Below, piece by piece: positions 8,807 to 17,905 of a DNA stretch of 64,000 nt. The position numbers and the translations under genes are program-made. Each line of letters begins with the position of its first letter. The stretch's first letter is position 1. The notes under the pieces are model-generated. The model saw only the letters and a program-made list of their open reading frames with translations, was not told the DNA's origin and made no database searches. Location: positions 3,481,501 to 3,545,500 of the forward strand of contig NZ_CP155729.1 in the NCBI RefSeq assembly GCF_039724765.1, written 5' to 3'. The DNA is from Sagittula stellata E-37. GTDB lineage: Bacteria; Pseudomonadota; Alphaproteobacteria; Rhodobacterales; Rhodobacteraceae.

Positions 8807-9232
8807 ATGCCCATCGACTGGATCTGGGGCCTGATCGGCGGTTTGCTGATCGGCACGGGAGGCGCCGTCTACCTCCTTGGAAACGGCAAGATCATGGGGG
8901 CCAGCGGGATCATCGGCGGGCTCGTCGACGGCTCGGGCCGGTCGACCGCCTGGGAACGGATCGTGTTCCTGGCCGGTGTCGCGCTGACTCCCATTCTGCT
9001 GATGCCGTTCTACGGCAAGGTCGACACGCACATCACCGACAACATGCTTGTGCTGGCGATTGCCGGCCTGCTGGTCGGTGTCGGCACGCGGTTTGCCAAC
9101 GGCTGCACCTCGGGCCACGGGGTCTGCGGCATGTCCCGCCTGTCCATCCGCGGCTTTGTCGCGACGGCCTGCTACATTCTCGCCGGCGGCGTCGGCGTGA
9201 TCCTCTTCCGACACGTTCTTGGAGTGATCTGA
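8807..9232 (+). CDS. YeeE/YedE family transporter, N-terminal half protein
   Basis: A 141-residue membrane protein with about four helices and the YeeE/YedE cysteine motif [21 protein letters not shown] near residue 95. It is one half of a two-gene version of the YeeE/YedE (TsuA-like) transporter, and the other half is encoded one base downstream. The family moves sulfur species such as thiosulfate or persulfide-type sulfur across the inner membrane through conserved cysteines. A ribosome binding site AAGGAA precedes the ATG. Its place between a persulfide dioxygenase and a sulfurtransferase supports a sulfur substrate. Confidence 0.88.
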   Translation: MPIDWIWGLIGGLLIGTGGAVYLLGNGKIMGASGIIGGLVDGSGRSTAWERIVFLAGVALTPILLMPFYGKVDTHITDNMLVLAIAGLLVGVGTRFANGCTSGHGVCGMSRLSIRGFVATACYILAGGVGVILFRHVLGVI

Positions 9233-9233
9233 C

Positions 9234-9671
9234 ATGCTTCGCCATCTGATCGCGCTCATCGCAGGCAGCCTGTTCGGGGCGGGCCTGTTCATCTCCGGCA
9301 TGACCGACACCGCGAAAGTGCAGGGCTGGCTGGACGTTTTCGGCGCATGGGACCCGACGCTGGCCTTCGTGATGGGCGGCGCGATGATCCCCATGGCGTT
9401 GGCCTGGATCGTGCGCAACCGACGCACCACCGCGCTGACCGGCGCGCCGCTGCCGCCCCCGGCGTCGAAACAGATCGACAGCAAGCTGATCCTCGGCTCT
9501 TTGCTGTTCGGTGTCGGCTGGGGCCTTGCGGGGCTTTGCCCGGGACCGTCCATCGCATCGCTGAGCTACGGCGGAGCCGGACTTTACGTCTTTGTCGCGG
9601 CGATGCTGACCGGCATGATCCTTGCGCCGGCGCTGCGGGCGCGGCTGGACAAGCCCGTTCCGGCGGAATAA
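9234..9671 (+). CDS. YeeE/YedE family transporter, C-terminal half protein
   Basis: A 145-residue membrane protein (DUF6691-like) that starts one base after the previous stop codon. It has helices at about residues 3-22, 40-58, 83-105 and 113-135, and the conserved GLCPGPSIASLSYGG motif whose cysteine is expected to work with the cysteines of the partner half. Together the two proteins form a split YeeE/YedE sulfur transporter. The tight spacing indicates coupled translation and an obligate pair. Confidence 0.88.
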   Translation: MLRHLIALIAGSLFGAGLFISGMTDTAKVQGWLDVFGAWDPTLAFVMGGAMIPMALAWIVRNRRTTALTGAPLPPPASKQIDSKLILGSLLFGVGWGLAGLCPGPSIASLSYGGAGLYVFVAAMLTGMILAPALRARLDKPVPAE

Positions 9672-9680
9672 GTCTGCGAC

Positions 9681-10106
9681 ATGACACCGCGCATTCTCAC
9701 CGACACCTACCATGTGTCGCCGCAGATCTCGCCCGAGGACGCGGCGGCCATCCGTGACGCCGGCTACGTCATGGTTCTGGACAACCGGCCCGACGCCGAG
9801 GTGCCGCCGGAATTTCAGACCGACGCCATGCGCGAAGCGATGGAAGCGGCGGGCCTTCGGTTCGAGGCCCTGCCCCTGACGCACCAGACCATGAACGCGG
9901 AAAACATCGTGACGCAGGCCGACCTTGTCGCCAGCGCCGACGGTCCGGTCCTGGCCTACTGTGCGTCAGGCACCCGTTGCACCGTGATCTGGGCGCTGGC
10001 CAATGTCGAGAGCATGGGCACCGACGCCGTTCTGGCGACAGCCGCGCAGGCAGGCTACGACATTTCCGGTCTGCGTCCGACGCTGGATGCGCTGGCCGAA
10101 AAGTAG
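9681..10106 (+). CDS. TIGR01244 family sulfurtransferase/phosphatase-like protein (DUF442)
   Basis: The 141-residue protein begins MTPRILTDTYHVSPQISPED, the usual DUF442 start, and has a tyrosine-phosphatase-like loop C-A-S-G-T-R (Cys94 to Arg99). This domain occurs fused to or beside Blh-type persulfide dioxygenases and is thought to handle sulfane sulfur like a rhodanese. It ends the plus-strand operon 9 bases after the transporter half. The Cys-x5-Arg loop is seen directly; the preference for sulfur transfer over phosphate hydrolysis is inferred from context. Confidence 0.85.
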   Translation: MTPRILTDTYHVSPQISPEDAAAIRDAGYVMVLDNRPDAEVPPEFQTDAMREAMEAAGLRFEALPLTHQTMNAENIVTQADLVASADGPVLAYCASGTRCTVIWALANVESMGTDAVLATAAQAGYDISGLRPTLDALAEK

Positions 10107-10156
10107 GCCAAGCCTGCCAACGGCACGTTCCCGGGCGGCATGTCCCGGCCCCCGGA

Positions 10157-11338
10157 TTACTCGTTGAAGTCGATCTCCATCGGGGCGGTGGCGAAACCGC
10201 CGAAATCCTCTGCCTCTTCCCCCTCCTCGCCTTCGGACATCACGCTTTCAAAGTCGAAATCGTTGTTATCGCCGAAATCCATCGGCGGCAGGTCGGGCAG
10301 ATCCTCCGACATGGTGGGGCCATCGTCGGTCATCCCGGGCAGGTCCGGGAGGCCCGTCTCGCCGTCCCCCGCCCCCGGCAGCGAAAGCTGTCCATTGCCG
10401 AAATCGCCGCCGAAGTCCGCACCGGTATCGGAAGAGCCGCCCGCGGGGACGGCCAGCGTCGCGGGTCCGAGCACCGGCCATGTCAACCGGACCGCGCGGG
10501 CGCCGTTCAACTGGCCCATCCGTCCCTTGGCCACCATGTGACCGCGCCCGGCAATGATTTCCACCCGGTCGAGCGCGTCTTTCGACAGTTTCAGCACGTC
10601 GCCCGGTTTCAGCGTCTGCGCCCGGGAGAGCGGCAGCGTGATACGCGACAGGACCGCGTCCAGCCGGGCGGGAACGCGGTCGAGGATCGCCGCATGGGGA
10701 CCGGCCGCGTCGGCCCCGCCCTGCTCCGCCGACCGTGGCACAGGCTTTCGTTCCGGCAGGATGAAACTGAGGCAGCCCTTGCGACGTCCGAGCGCCAGAT
10801 CGACCTGCGCCCGAAACGCGCGATAGCCCGCCGCATCCAGCAACAGGCTGGCAGAGCGGGCATCTTCCAGCATGGCCCCGAAGCGGAAGCCCTGAAGCAT
10901 CTCGCCGATGGGGCTGTCGGCAAGCGCGCCCGCCATGCTGTGCAGCGTGCCGTCGATCAGCGGAGCGATCATCGCGGCATCGGTCTGCGTCAGCACGCGA
11001 TCCTCGTCCACGGGCATCTGCGTGACCTGCTGGATGGTCTGCACCTCGACCACGCCGGTCATCACCTGCCGGTCGACGGAGGCAAGGCCGATGGTCCCGT
11101 CAGGCCCGTCGAGCAGGACCAAGAGGTCCTTGGCCGACAACCCCTCGACCACGCCGTCCTGATCCAGCGATTCGACGGTGACGGACTGGGTGACGAGCGC
11201 GAGATCCCACATGACGTCGGCGGTGCGCGACAGCGCGCGCCGCAGCGCCTTTGCGGGCGACATACCGCGCGCTTCGTACGCACGCTGTGCCGCTTGCGCC
11301 TTCTGGCCCAATACGTCGTCTCGTGCCCCGTCAGCCAT
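10157..11338 (-). CDS. fliM: FliM/FliN family flagellar motor switch protein
   Basis: A 393-residue protein with a FliM-like middle region (residues 25-200) and a SpoA/FliN-type C-terminal domain, seen as MTGVVEVQTIQQVTQMPVDEDRVLTQTDAAMIAPLID and later LSRAQTLKPGDVLKLSKDALDRVEI. The last 120 residues are acidic and Gly/Pro/Asp-rich, and this tail may be disordered. Motor switch proteins form the flagellar C-ring. It stands alone, away from any visible flagellar cluster. The assignment to the family is good; the gene name is less sure because the sequence is divergent. Confidence 0.75.
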   Translation of the reverse strand: MADGARDDVLGQKAQAAQRAYEARGMSPAKALRRALSRTADVMWDLALVTQSVTVESLDQDGVVEGLSAKDLLVLLDGPDGTIGLASVDRQVMTGVVEVQTIQQVTQMPVDEDRVLTQTDAAMIAPLIDGTLHSMAGALADSPIGEMLQGFRFGAMLEDARSASLLLDAAGYRAFRAQVDLALGRRKGCLSFILPERKPVPRSAEQGGADAAGPHAAILDRVPARLDAVLSRITLPLSRAQTLKPGDVLKLSKDALDRVEIIAGRGHMVAKGRMGQLNGARAVRLTWPVLGPATLAVPAGGSSDTGADFGGDFGNGQLSLPGAGDGETGLPDLPGMTDDGPTMSEDLPDLPPMDFGDNNDFDFESVMSEGEEGEEAEDFGGFATAPMEIDFNE

Positions 11339-11457
11339 TTAAGGTTGAGTCCGTCATCAACTGCCTCCAACCCTCCTTATCTGCGGATTTGGTTACCAAC
11401 CGCTTTAACGAAGTGTTTTTTGGCAGGTGCAGAAAGAAATCGCCGCAGCGCGACGGG

Positions 11458-14139
11458 TCATTGCGCCGCCATCTGCCGGGGCAAAGGCAAATCGACGCGA
11501 AAGGCCGCGCCGTTGTGGTCCTGGAGGTAAGTGATCTCGCCCCCGAGACGCGCCACGATCTGGCGGCAGATGGCCAGCCCCAGCCCGGCGCCGCCGGCTT
11601 TCTGGTCGCTGACACGGGCAAATTTCTCGAAGATCACATCGCGGGCCTCGGGGGCCACGCCGGACCCGTTATCAATGAAATCGACGTGCAGCCGGTCGCC
11701 TGCGCCGTGTACCCGGATGTCCAGTTCGGGGCTGTCGGCATCACAATACTTGCGTGCGTTTGCCACAAGGTTGATGAAAACCTGGCTCAGCCGTTCGAGG
11801 TCGGTGTGCAGCCAGACCTGTTCGTCCGCCTTTTGCCGCAGGACCTTCAGCCGGGCGCCATCGTCGGCCAGCGCGGCCGCCACGGCGCGGTCGATGACAT
11901 CCGAGAGCCGCCCTCCGGTCACGTTCAGGCTGACCTGACCGTTCTCCAGCACCGAGAGGTCGAGGAGGTCGTCCAACAGTCGCGTCAGGCGGATCGCCTC
12001 TTCGTAGATGATCGAGGCATAGCGGTTCTGGTCGGTGCGGCTCAGGCCCTCGGTATCGCGCAGGATCTCGGAAAACGCGCGGATGGAGGTCATCGGCGTG
12101 CGCAGCTCATGGCTGATCTGGCTGAGGAAGGCGTCCTTCTGCACCGAGAGCCGCGTTAGCTTGTCGTTGGCGGCGCGCAGTTCGGCGGCGGTCCGTGCCA
12201 GTTCGCGCGACTGGGTTTCGAGCCGGGCGGAGTACTCCATCATCTGCGCGGTCTCGTCGGCCACGGCCATCAGGTCCTCGACCGAGACGGCCATGCCGCC
12301 GACGATCTGCCCGACCATGGCGTGGGCCGTCGCCGCCCCCACCGACCCGGCCAGCGTCCGTTCCAGCCGTTGCAGGAATTCCGGAGTCGGTGCCGGGAGA
12401 TGCCCTTCGGTGCCCTGCCGCTCGGCCTCGCGCCGGAAGAGATCGCGGGCATCCTGCGCCCCGAGGATGCGCTGCGCCATGATCATCAGGTCCTCGGTCT
12501 GCGCGGTGCCGTGAAGCCAGCTTCGGGCGCCGCCCTGCGCCTGCTGGATGTTGACGAATTGCGCCCCCTGCAACCGTTCGAGCGGCGAAGGGAAGGAAAA
12601 GACCGACACCGCGAAGAACGCCACGGTGTTGAGCATCAGCGACCAGAAAACCGCGTGCAGCAGCGTATCCATGCCGGAGATGCCGAACAGCGCCTCGGGG
12701 CGCAGCCAGCCGATGCCAAGCGGACCCTCGGTGAACCAAGTCGCCGGAACGAGGTTCCCGGCCCCCAGCGACGGCAGGTAAAGGGTGTAGAGCCAGGTCG
12801 CGAAGCCGATGGTCAGCCCCGCCAGCGCCCCGCTGCGGGTCGCCCCCCGCCAGAAGATGCCGCCCAACATGGCGGGCAGCACCTGTGCCACGCCGGTGAA
12901 GCTGACAAGGCCGATGGTCGCCAGCGCCGCCCCCCCGCCCGACAGCGCATAGTAGAGGTAGCCCAGCAGCAGCACGCCGCCGATGGAGAGGCGACGGGAC
13001 AACAGGACGACGTTGCGCACGTCGCCGGAGACCGAGGCCGTGCCGCGCCGGAGCTCCAGCCAGATCGGCATGACGATGTGGTTCGACACCATGGTCGACA
13101 GCGCGATGGCGGCGACGATGACCATGGAGGTCGCGGAAGAGAAGCCGCCGAGAAAGGTCAGCAGCGCCAACCCGTTCTGGCCCTGGCTGAGCGGCAGGGT
13201 CAGCACGAAGAGGTCGGGGTTTGCGCCCGCAGGCAGGTGAGTCATGCCGATCACCGCGATGGGCATGACGAAGAAGCTCATCAGCATCATGTAGAGCGGG
13301 AAGGCCCAGGCCGCGGTGCGCAACTGCGCGTCGTTGTCGTTTTCGACCACCAACACCTGGAACATGCGCGGCAGGCACAGGAAGGCTGCCGCCGACAGCA
13401 GCATGAGCCCCGCCCAGCGTCCGCCGTCCACCTGCCATTGCCCGAGATCGGAGGCGTCGATGCGGGCAAGCGTTTCGGAGACGCCCCCCGCCATGCCCCA
13501 GACCACGAAGCTGCCAACGGCGAGAAGCGCTGTCAGCTTGACCACCGCCTCGACCGCGATGGCCATGACCACGCCGTGGTGGCGTTCGTTGGAATCGAGG
13601 TTGCGGGTGCCGAAGATGACGGTGAACACCGCAAGCCCCACGGCCACCCAGAAGGCGGTGGTGTCGGCCCGCCCCTCGCTGCCGGCGTCGAGGCGGGTGA
13701 AGACCTCCACCGAAAGGGTGACGGACTGGAGCTGAAGCGCGATGTAGGGGGTTGTCCCGACGACGGCGAGGATGGTGACGCCCACGCCCAACAGGTTCGA
13801 CTTGCCATAGCGCGACGAGATCAGGTCGGCGACGGACGTGATCCGCTGCGACCGGGCGATGCGCACAAGCTTGCGCAGGATCCACCACCAGCCGATCATC
13901 ACAAGGCTGGGGCCGAGGTAGATCGTCAGGTATTCGAGCCCGGTGCGCGCCGCCGATCCGACCGCACCATAGAAGGTCCATCCGGTGCAGTAGATCGACA
14001 GCGACAGCGTGTAGACCACCGGGGAGCGCAGCCACGCTCCCCGCCCGCGCGCCGCCGAGCGTTCCGCGAAGAAGGCCACGCTGAACAGCAGCGCCACATA
14101 GGCCAGCGAAATGGCCGCGAGCGCGTTGAGCGTATTCAC
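11458..14139 (-). CDS. Sodium:solute symporter-histidine kinase hybrid (CbrA/CrbS-like)
   Basis: This 893-residue protein joins an SSS-family transporter (about 13 helices, residues 1-500, with SIYCTGWTFYGAVG near the start) to a linker and a histidine kinase. The H box SHELRTPMTSIRAF lies near residue 675; the N box NLVANARKY and G boxes DNGSGVAP and GAGLGLAIC follow. This architecture matches CbrA and CrbS sensors, which detect amino acids or acetate. It overlaps by 4 bases the gene for a small membrane protein, and a receiver-only response regulator lies just upstream in the same operon. The ligand is unknown; nearby acs and ScfR make acetate or another short-chain acid a fair guess. Confidence 0.9.
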   Translation of the reverse strand: MNTLNALAAISLAYVALLFSVAFFAERSAARGRGAWLRSPVVYTLSLSIYCTGWTFYGAVGSAARTGLEYLTIYLGPSLVMIGWWWILRKLVRIARSQRITSVADLISSRYGKSNLLGVGVTILAVVGTTPYIALQLQSVTLSVEVFTRLDAGSEGRADTTAFWVAVGLAVFTVIFGTRNLDSNERHHGVVMAIAVEAVVKLTALLAVGSFVVWGMAGGVSETLARIDASDLGQWQVDGGRWAGLMLLSAAAFLCLPRMFQVLVVENDNDAQLRTAAWAFPLYMMLMSFFVMPIAVIGMTHLPAGANPDLFVLTLPLSQGQNGLALLTFLGGFSSATSMVIVAAIALSTMVSNHIVMPIWLELRRGTASVSGDVRNVVLLSRRLSIGGVLLLGYLYYALSGGGAALATIGLVSFTGVAQVLPAMLGGIFWRGATRSGALAGLTIGFATWLYTLYLPSLGAGNLVPATWFTEGPLGIGWLRPEALFGISGMDTLLHAVFWSLMLNTVAFFAVSVFSFPSPLERLQGAQFVNIQQAQGGARSWLHGTAQTEDLMIMAQRILGAQDARDLFRREAERQGTEGHLPAPTPEFLQRLERTLAGSVGAATAHAMVGQIVGGMAVSVEDLMAVADETAQMMEYSARLETQSRELARTAAELRAANDKLTRLSVQKDAFLSQISHELRTPMTSIRAFSEILRDTEGLSRTDQNRYASIIYEEAIRLTRLLDDLLDLSVLENGQVSLNVTGGRLSDVIDRAVAAALADDGARLKVLRQKADEQVWLHTDLERLSQVFINLVANARKYCDADSPELDIRVHGAGDRLHVDFIDNGSGVAPEARDVIFEKFARVSDQKAGGAGLGLAICRQIVARLGGEITYLQDHNGAAFRVDLPLPRQMAAQ

Positions 14140-14513
14140 CGCCGCGCCTCCGGGCGGTCCGGGGCGCTGTTGCGCCTGATGGCGAAGATCAGCAGACCGG
14201 TGGCGACCGGCAGCGCCACCCAGACCGAGAAGATGTAGATCAGTGCCTGCGATGTGCTGACCGGCTCATCCGCGCCGCGCCACAGCAGCGGCAACCACCA
14301 CAAAGCGAGACCCAGGAAGGGCAGCCCGCAAGCGGCATCGACCATGCGGCGGCGGCGAAACGTCTGGCGTTCGACGAACTGCGGCATCCGCCGGGGCATC
14401 GGTGCGGTGTAGCGGTATTCCGTCCCGTCCAGGGAGGTTGGCGGCCATGTCTCGGACGCGCGGCGCTGCCGCCCCTCGGACGGTCCGTCTTCGGGCCCGG
14501 GCCCGGAGGTCAT
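14136..14513 (-). CDS. Small two-helix membrane protein, likely partner of the symporter-kinase
   Basis: A 125-residue protein with an arginine-rich cytoplasmic N-terminus (residues 1-57) and two membrane helices (about 61-78 and 88-110). Its size, topology and 4-base overlap with the symporter-kinase suggest a small subunit like those that accompany some SSS transporters (DUF4212 type), but the sequence is not clearly a member. It overlaps the response regulator gene by 4 bases as well, so all three genes are translationally coupled. Confidence 0.75.
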   Translation of the reverse strand: MTSGPGPEDGPSEGRQRRASETWPPTSLDGTEYRYTAPMPRRMPQFVERQTFRRRRMVDAACGLPFLGLALWWLPLLWRGADEPVSTSQALIYIFSVWVALPVATGLLIFAIRRNSAPDRPEARR

Positions 14514-14878
14514 GTCCCCGAAAGCGACCGCACCGCATCGAGCACTTCGGCGTTCGAGAACGGCTTGGTCATGAAACGGCTGGCGCCTGCGCGTTCGGCC
14601 ATTTCGCGGTCCTTGTTCTGGCCCCGCGCGGTGAGCATCAGGATCGGCAGCGACGCAAAGGTCGCGTCCTCACGCAGTTCCCGCAGGATCTCGAATCCTG
14701 ACCGCCCCGGCAGCATCGCATCGAGAATGACGACGTCCGGCGCACGGTCGCGCACCGTCTGGACCGCGGTTTCTCCGTTCGAGTGGGAAAACACCTGCCA
14801 CCCCTCACGCGCAAGAATGAACTTGATCGCCTCGATGATGTTCGGTTCGTCTTCGATCAGAAGAACCTGTCCGTTCAT
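14510..14878 (-). CDS. Receiver-only response regulator
   Basis: A 122-residue CheY-like receiver with the acidic pair at residues 10-11 (IEDEPN), the phospho-acceptor Asp53 (VVILDAMLPG), Thr in LTARG and Lys in TKPFS. There is no output domain, so it must act by protein contact or as part of a phosphorelay. It leads the operon with the symporter-kinase, which is the obvious phosphodonor. CbrA/CrbS partners normally have a DNA-binding output, so a lone receiver is a departure from those systems. Confidence 0.9.
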   Translation of the reverse strand: MNGQVLLIEDEPNIIEAIKFILAREGWQVFSHSNGETAVQTVRDRAPDVVILDAMLPGRSGFEILRELREDATFASLPILMLTARGQNKDREMAERAGASRFMTKPFSNAEVLDAVRSLSGT

Positions 14879-14948
14879 ACCTCACCCCTTAACCCTGCCG
14901 GCCCCAGGGACTGGGTCCTCCCCCCGCAAGTGAGAAGATTGTATGACT

Positions 14949-14956
14949 TTTGCAAA
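14949..14956. promoter_or_regulatory. TTTGCAAA palindrome upstream of the receiver gene
   Basis: A perfect TTTGCAAA lies about 70 bases upstream of the response regulator start. ScfR-family regulators such as PccR of Rhodobacter bind paired TTTGCAAA boxes. Only one box is present here, and the scfR gene ends 70 bases away on the same strand. The functional link is inference. Confidence 0.35.
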
Positions 14957-15027
14957 CCGGGTGTCAAAACGCCTTTGGCGCGTTGGAAACAAAATTGCGC
15001 AGGCGGCAGGGCGGCCATGCGCCAAAT

Positions 15028-16329
15028 TCAACGGGAAGAGAGGATCGACGGCTCCCTGCGGCCCGGACAGGCGCTGCGGGAACAGATCCGGCAGGAGGCC
15101 CCGACCTCGGCCGGGGGTGTGCTGTCGCCGCGATCCGGCGGGGCGAGACGCACCATCATGTGCGACTCGTAGAGCGGATCGGCATTGACGGCGAGACCGC
15201 CGGTCAGCGTCGCCTGCGCATCGGCCCAGATCACCGCATTGGCACGTCCCGCCTGCACCAGCGGCGCAGTCAGGACGACATGCGGCCGGTTCAGCGCCTT
15301 GTAGAGCGGCCAGAGCGGACAGGCCGCCCCAAAGCGCGGCATCGGGAAGTCCGGCAGCGGCTTGCGGTAGGAGAGCACGCCGGACCCGTCGCATATCGCC
15401 AGCCCCACCGGATTCGGCAGGATGTCATCCGGCATCGCGGCAAGGCGGCGCATGATGCGGGCGGGTTCAGCCCGAAGGTCGCGCGCCAGCGCTACCGGAT
15501 CGGGGCCATGACGCTTGATCGCCGGGCGCAGCACGTCGATGGGCAGGGCGCGCGCGTCGTCGGCGTAACGTTCGAGCCAGGGGCGGAGCAATGCCCGCGC
15601 CGTCCCGGACATGCCCTTGCCCAGCCGCGCGAGGGCGGCTGCGGTGTCGGGGTCGGTTTCCAGTTCCGGCACGTGGTGCCCGGCGGCCTCCAGCGCGGTG
15701 TCCAGTTCCTCCTGCGGGGTGCCGGTCTCGGTCGCCTGTGCGTTGTCGGCCTCCAGGTAGGTGACAAGCCCGCGAGAGGTTTCGGCAAGCCGCCCCGAAT
15801 CCTCGTAGATGTTGCGGTGGAACCGGGTCTGCCACTCCTGGTCGATGTCGCCCGGTTCGGCCAGGATCGACGCGGCGGAGCGGATAGCCGTCACGGTCGA
15901 GAGCATCTCGTGCAGCGAAGCGGCCAGTTGCGGGTCGTGGGTCATGCGGTCGTTCAGCACCTCGACGGAGCGTTCGAGCTGCTGCACCCGCGCGCGGGTT
16001 GCCACCAGAAGGTCGGCCCACCCGGGAAAGCGCCCGGCGAATTCGTCGGTGCGGTCGAGTTCGGCACCGGCGTCGGGAAGGTCGGACGCGGCTTCCCGCA
16101 GGCCGGCGATGAGGGCGGCCCCTGCCCCTTCGGTCAGGTGGGTCGGCTCCACCGAAAGAGCATCGGCGATTTCGAGCAGCAACTTGCCGCCGATTCTGCG
16201 GCGGTTGTGCTCGATAAGGTTCAGATAGGAGGCGGAAATCCCGGCAATCTTTGCAAGCTCTGATTGTCTCATGCCCTGAGCGATCCGCTTTTCGCGAATC
16301 CGCGAGCCCGTCAGAGTGTCCCTCGGCAT
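15028..16329 (-). CDS. Short-chain fatty acyl transcriptional regulator, XRE family (ScfR type)
   Basis: The 433-residue protein has an N-terminal XRE helix-turn-helix (residues 10-65, QSELAKIAGISASYLNLIEHNRRRIG), a long middle region and a C-terminal ScfR/DUF2083 domain ending with a cysteine cluster (SCRICSRSACPGRREPSIL). RamB, MccR and PccR in this family sense short-chain acyl-CoA and control acetate, propionate or methylcitrate genes. It diverges from the ABC transporter operon whose downstream neighbour is acs, a plausible target set. The domain assignment is strong; the targets are inferred. Confidence 0.88.
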   Translation of the reverse strand: MPRDTLTGSRIREKRIAQGMRQSELAKIAGISASYLNLIEHNRRRIGGKLLLEIADALSVEPTHLTEGAGAALIAGLREAASDLPDAGAELDRTDEFAGRFPGWADLLVATRARVQQLERSVEVLNDRMTHDPQLAASLHEMLSTVTAIRSAASILAEPGDIDQEWQTRFHRNIYEDSGRLAETSRGLVTYLEADNAQATETGTPQEELDTALEAAGHHVPELETDPDTAAALARLGKGMSGTARALLRPWLERYADDARALPIDVLRPAIKRHGPDPVALARDLRAEPARIMRRLAAMPDDILPNPVGLAICDGSGVLSYRKPLPDFPMPRFGAACPLWPLYKALNRPHVVLTAPLVQAGRANAVIWADAQATLTGGLAVNADPLYESHMMVRLAPPDRGDSTPPAEVGASCRICSRSACPGRREPSILSSR

Positions 16330-16548
16330 AGCCGTTCCTTTGCGTAATCAATCACTTTCTGCGGCGCGACATAAACGAGTTTACAGTAAATTACGGACCA
16401 CTTTTCAAGAATTGACAAAAAAACCCTTAACGTAAAGGGAGTTGTTGCGCGATTTTCCGCTGTGACCCCATAGTACCTTTGCACTAAGGTGCGCGTCGCC
16501 GCGTTGAGGAGCGCAGGCAACGCATTTCATGAAAATTGGGAGGATTTA
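16330..16548. promoter_or_regulatory. Divergent control region between scfR and the ABC transporter operon
   Basis: This 219-base AT-richer region separates divergent genes and holds three inverted repeats: TTTAC-A-GTAAA (about 16380-16390), CCCTT-N6-AAGGG (about 16425-16440) and ACCTT-N6-AAGGT (about 16475-16490). Any of these could bind ScfR or another regulator. A ribosome binding site GGGAGGA (16538-16544) precedes the transporter start. No clear -35/-10 pair was fixed. Confidence 0.5.
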
Positions 16549-17895
16549 ATGTCCAAAACCGATCTGACTCGCCGTGGCGTGCTCCGGTCCGGAGCCATCG
16601 GCGGCGCCGGTCTTGCGCTGCCGACGATCTTCACCGCGTCCTCGGCCTCCGCGTTCACCAACGAGCCGACCGGCGACACCGTCACCCTTGGTTTCAACGT
16701 CCCGCAGACCGGCCCCTACGCCGACGAGGGCGCGGACGAGCTGCGCGCCTACGAACTGGCGGTCGAGCATCTGAACGGCGGCGGCGACGGCGGCATGCTG
16801 AACACCTTCTCGTCGAAGGCGCTGGAAGGCTCCGGCATCCTGGGCAAGAAGGTCGAATACGTGACCGGCGACACCCAGACAAAGTCGGACGCCGCACGCG
16901 CATCGGCCAAGTCGATGATCGAAAAGGACGGCGCGATCATGATCACCGGCGGGTCGTCGTCGGGCGTGGCGGTCGCGGTGCAGGGTCTCTGCCAAGAGGC
17001 GGGCGTCATCTTCATGGCGGGCCTGACCCACTCCAACGACACCACCGGCAAGGACAAGAAGGCCAACGGTTTCCGTCACTTCTTCAACGCGTACATGTCC
17101 GCCGCCGCGCTGGCGCCGGTGCTGAAGAACCTCTACGGCGAGGACCGCAAGGCCTACCACCTGACCGCAGACTACACCTGGGGCTGGACACAGCAGGAAT
17201 CGATCGCCGCGGCGACCGAGGCGATGGGCTGGGAAACCGTCGAGAACGTGCTGACGCCGCTGGCGGCGACTGACTTCTCCTCTTACATCGCGCCGGTCCT
17301 GAACTCGGGCGCGGACGTGCTGGTGCTGAACCACTACGGCGGAAACATGGTCAACTCGCTGACCAACGCCGTGCAGTTCGGCCTGCGCAACAAGGAAGTG
17401 AACGGCAAGAACTTCGAGATCGTCGTGCCGCTGTTCTCGCGCCTGATGGCACGCGGCGCGGGCGAGAACATCAAGGGCATCGTCGGTTCGACCAACTGGC
17501 ACTGGTCGCTGCAGGACGAGGGATCGAAGGCGTTCGTGAAGTCCTTCGGCACCAAGTACGGCTTCCCGCCGTCCCAGGCCGCGCACACCTGCTACGTGCA
17601 GACGCTGCTGTATGCGGACGCCGTTCAGCGCGCCGGTTCGTTCAACCCCTGTGACGTCGCGGCCGCGCTGGAAGGCTTCGAGTTCGACGGCATGGGCAAT
17701 GGCCCGACCCTCTACCGTGCCGCGGACCACCAGTGCTTCAAGGACGTGCTGGTCGTGAAGGGGAAGGAGAACCCGACCTCCGAGTTCGACCTTCTGGAAG
17801 TGGTCGAAGTCACCCCGGCCGCACAGGTCACCTATCCGCCGGATCACCCGATGTTCGCCGGCGGCCAGCTGGGGTCCTGCAACCCGGGCGCCTGA
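16549..17895 (+). CDS. ABC transporter periplasmic substrate-binding protein (LivK/amide family)
   Basis: A 448-residue type-1 periplasmic binding protein. The N-terminus has a Tat-like signal (TRRGVLRSGAIGGAGLALPTIF) followed by a likely cleavage after ASAFA-like residues near 34. The mature part begins VTLGFNVPQTGPYADEG, the typical LivK/urea/amide-binding start. It leads an operon with two permeases and two ATPases. The ligand cannot be read from sequence: branched-chain amino acids, amides and short organic acids are all possible. Position beside ScfR and acs favours a carboxylate or amide source of acyl-CoA, as inference only. Confidence 0.88.
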   Translation: MSKTDLTRRGVLRSGAIGGAGLALPTIFTASSASAFTNEPTGDTVTLGFNVPQTGPYADEGADELRAYELAVEHLNGGGDGGMLNTFSSKALEGSGILGKKVEYVTGDTQTKSDAARASAKSMIEKDGAIMITGGSSSGVAVAVQGLCQEAGVIFMAGLTHSNDTTGKDKKANGFRHFFNAYMSAAALAPVLKNLYGEDRKAYHLTADYTWGWTQQESIAAATEAMGWETVENVLTPLAATDFSSYIAPVLNSGADVLVLNHYGGNMVNSLTNAVQFGLRNKEVNGKNFEIVVPLFSRLMARGAGENIKGIVGSTNWHWSLQDEGSKAFVKSFGTKYGFPPSQAAHTCYVQTLLYADAVQRAGSFNPCDVAAALEGFEFDGMGNGPTLYRAADHQCFKDVLVVKGKENPTSEFDLLEVVEVTPAAQVTYPPDHPMFAGGQLGSCNPGA

Positions 17896-17905
17896 CGAGT
17901 GCGAA

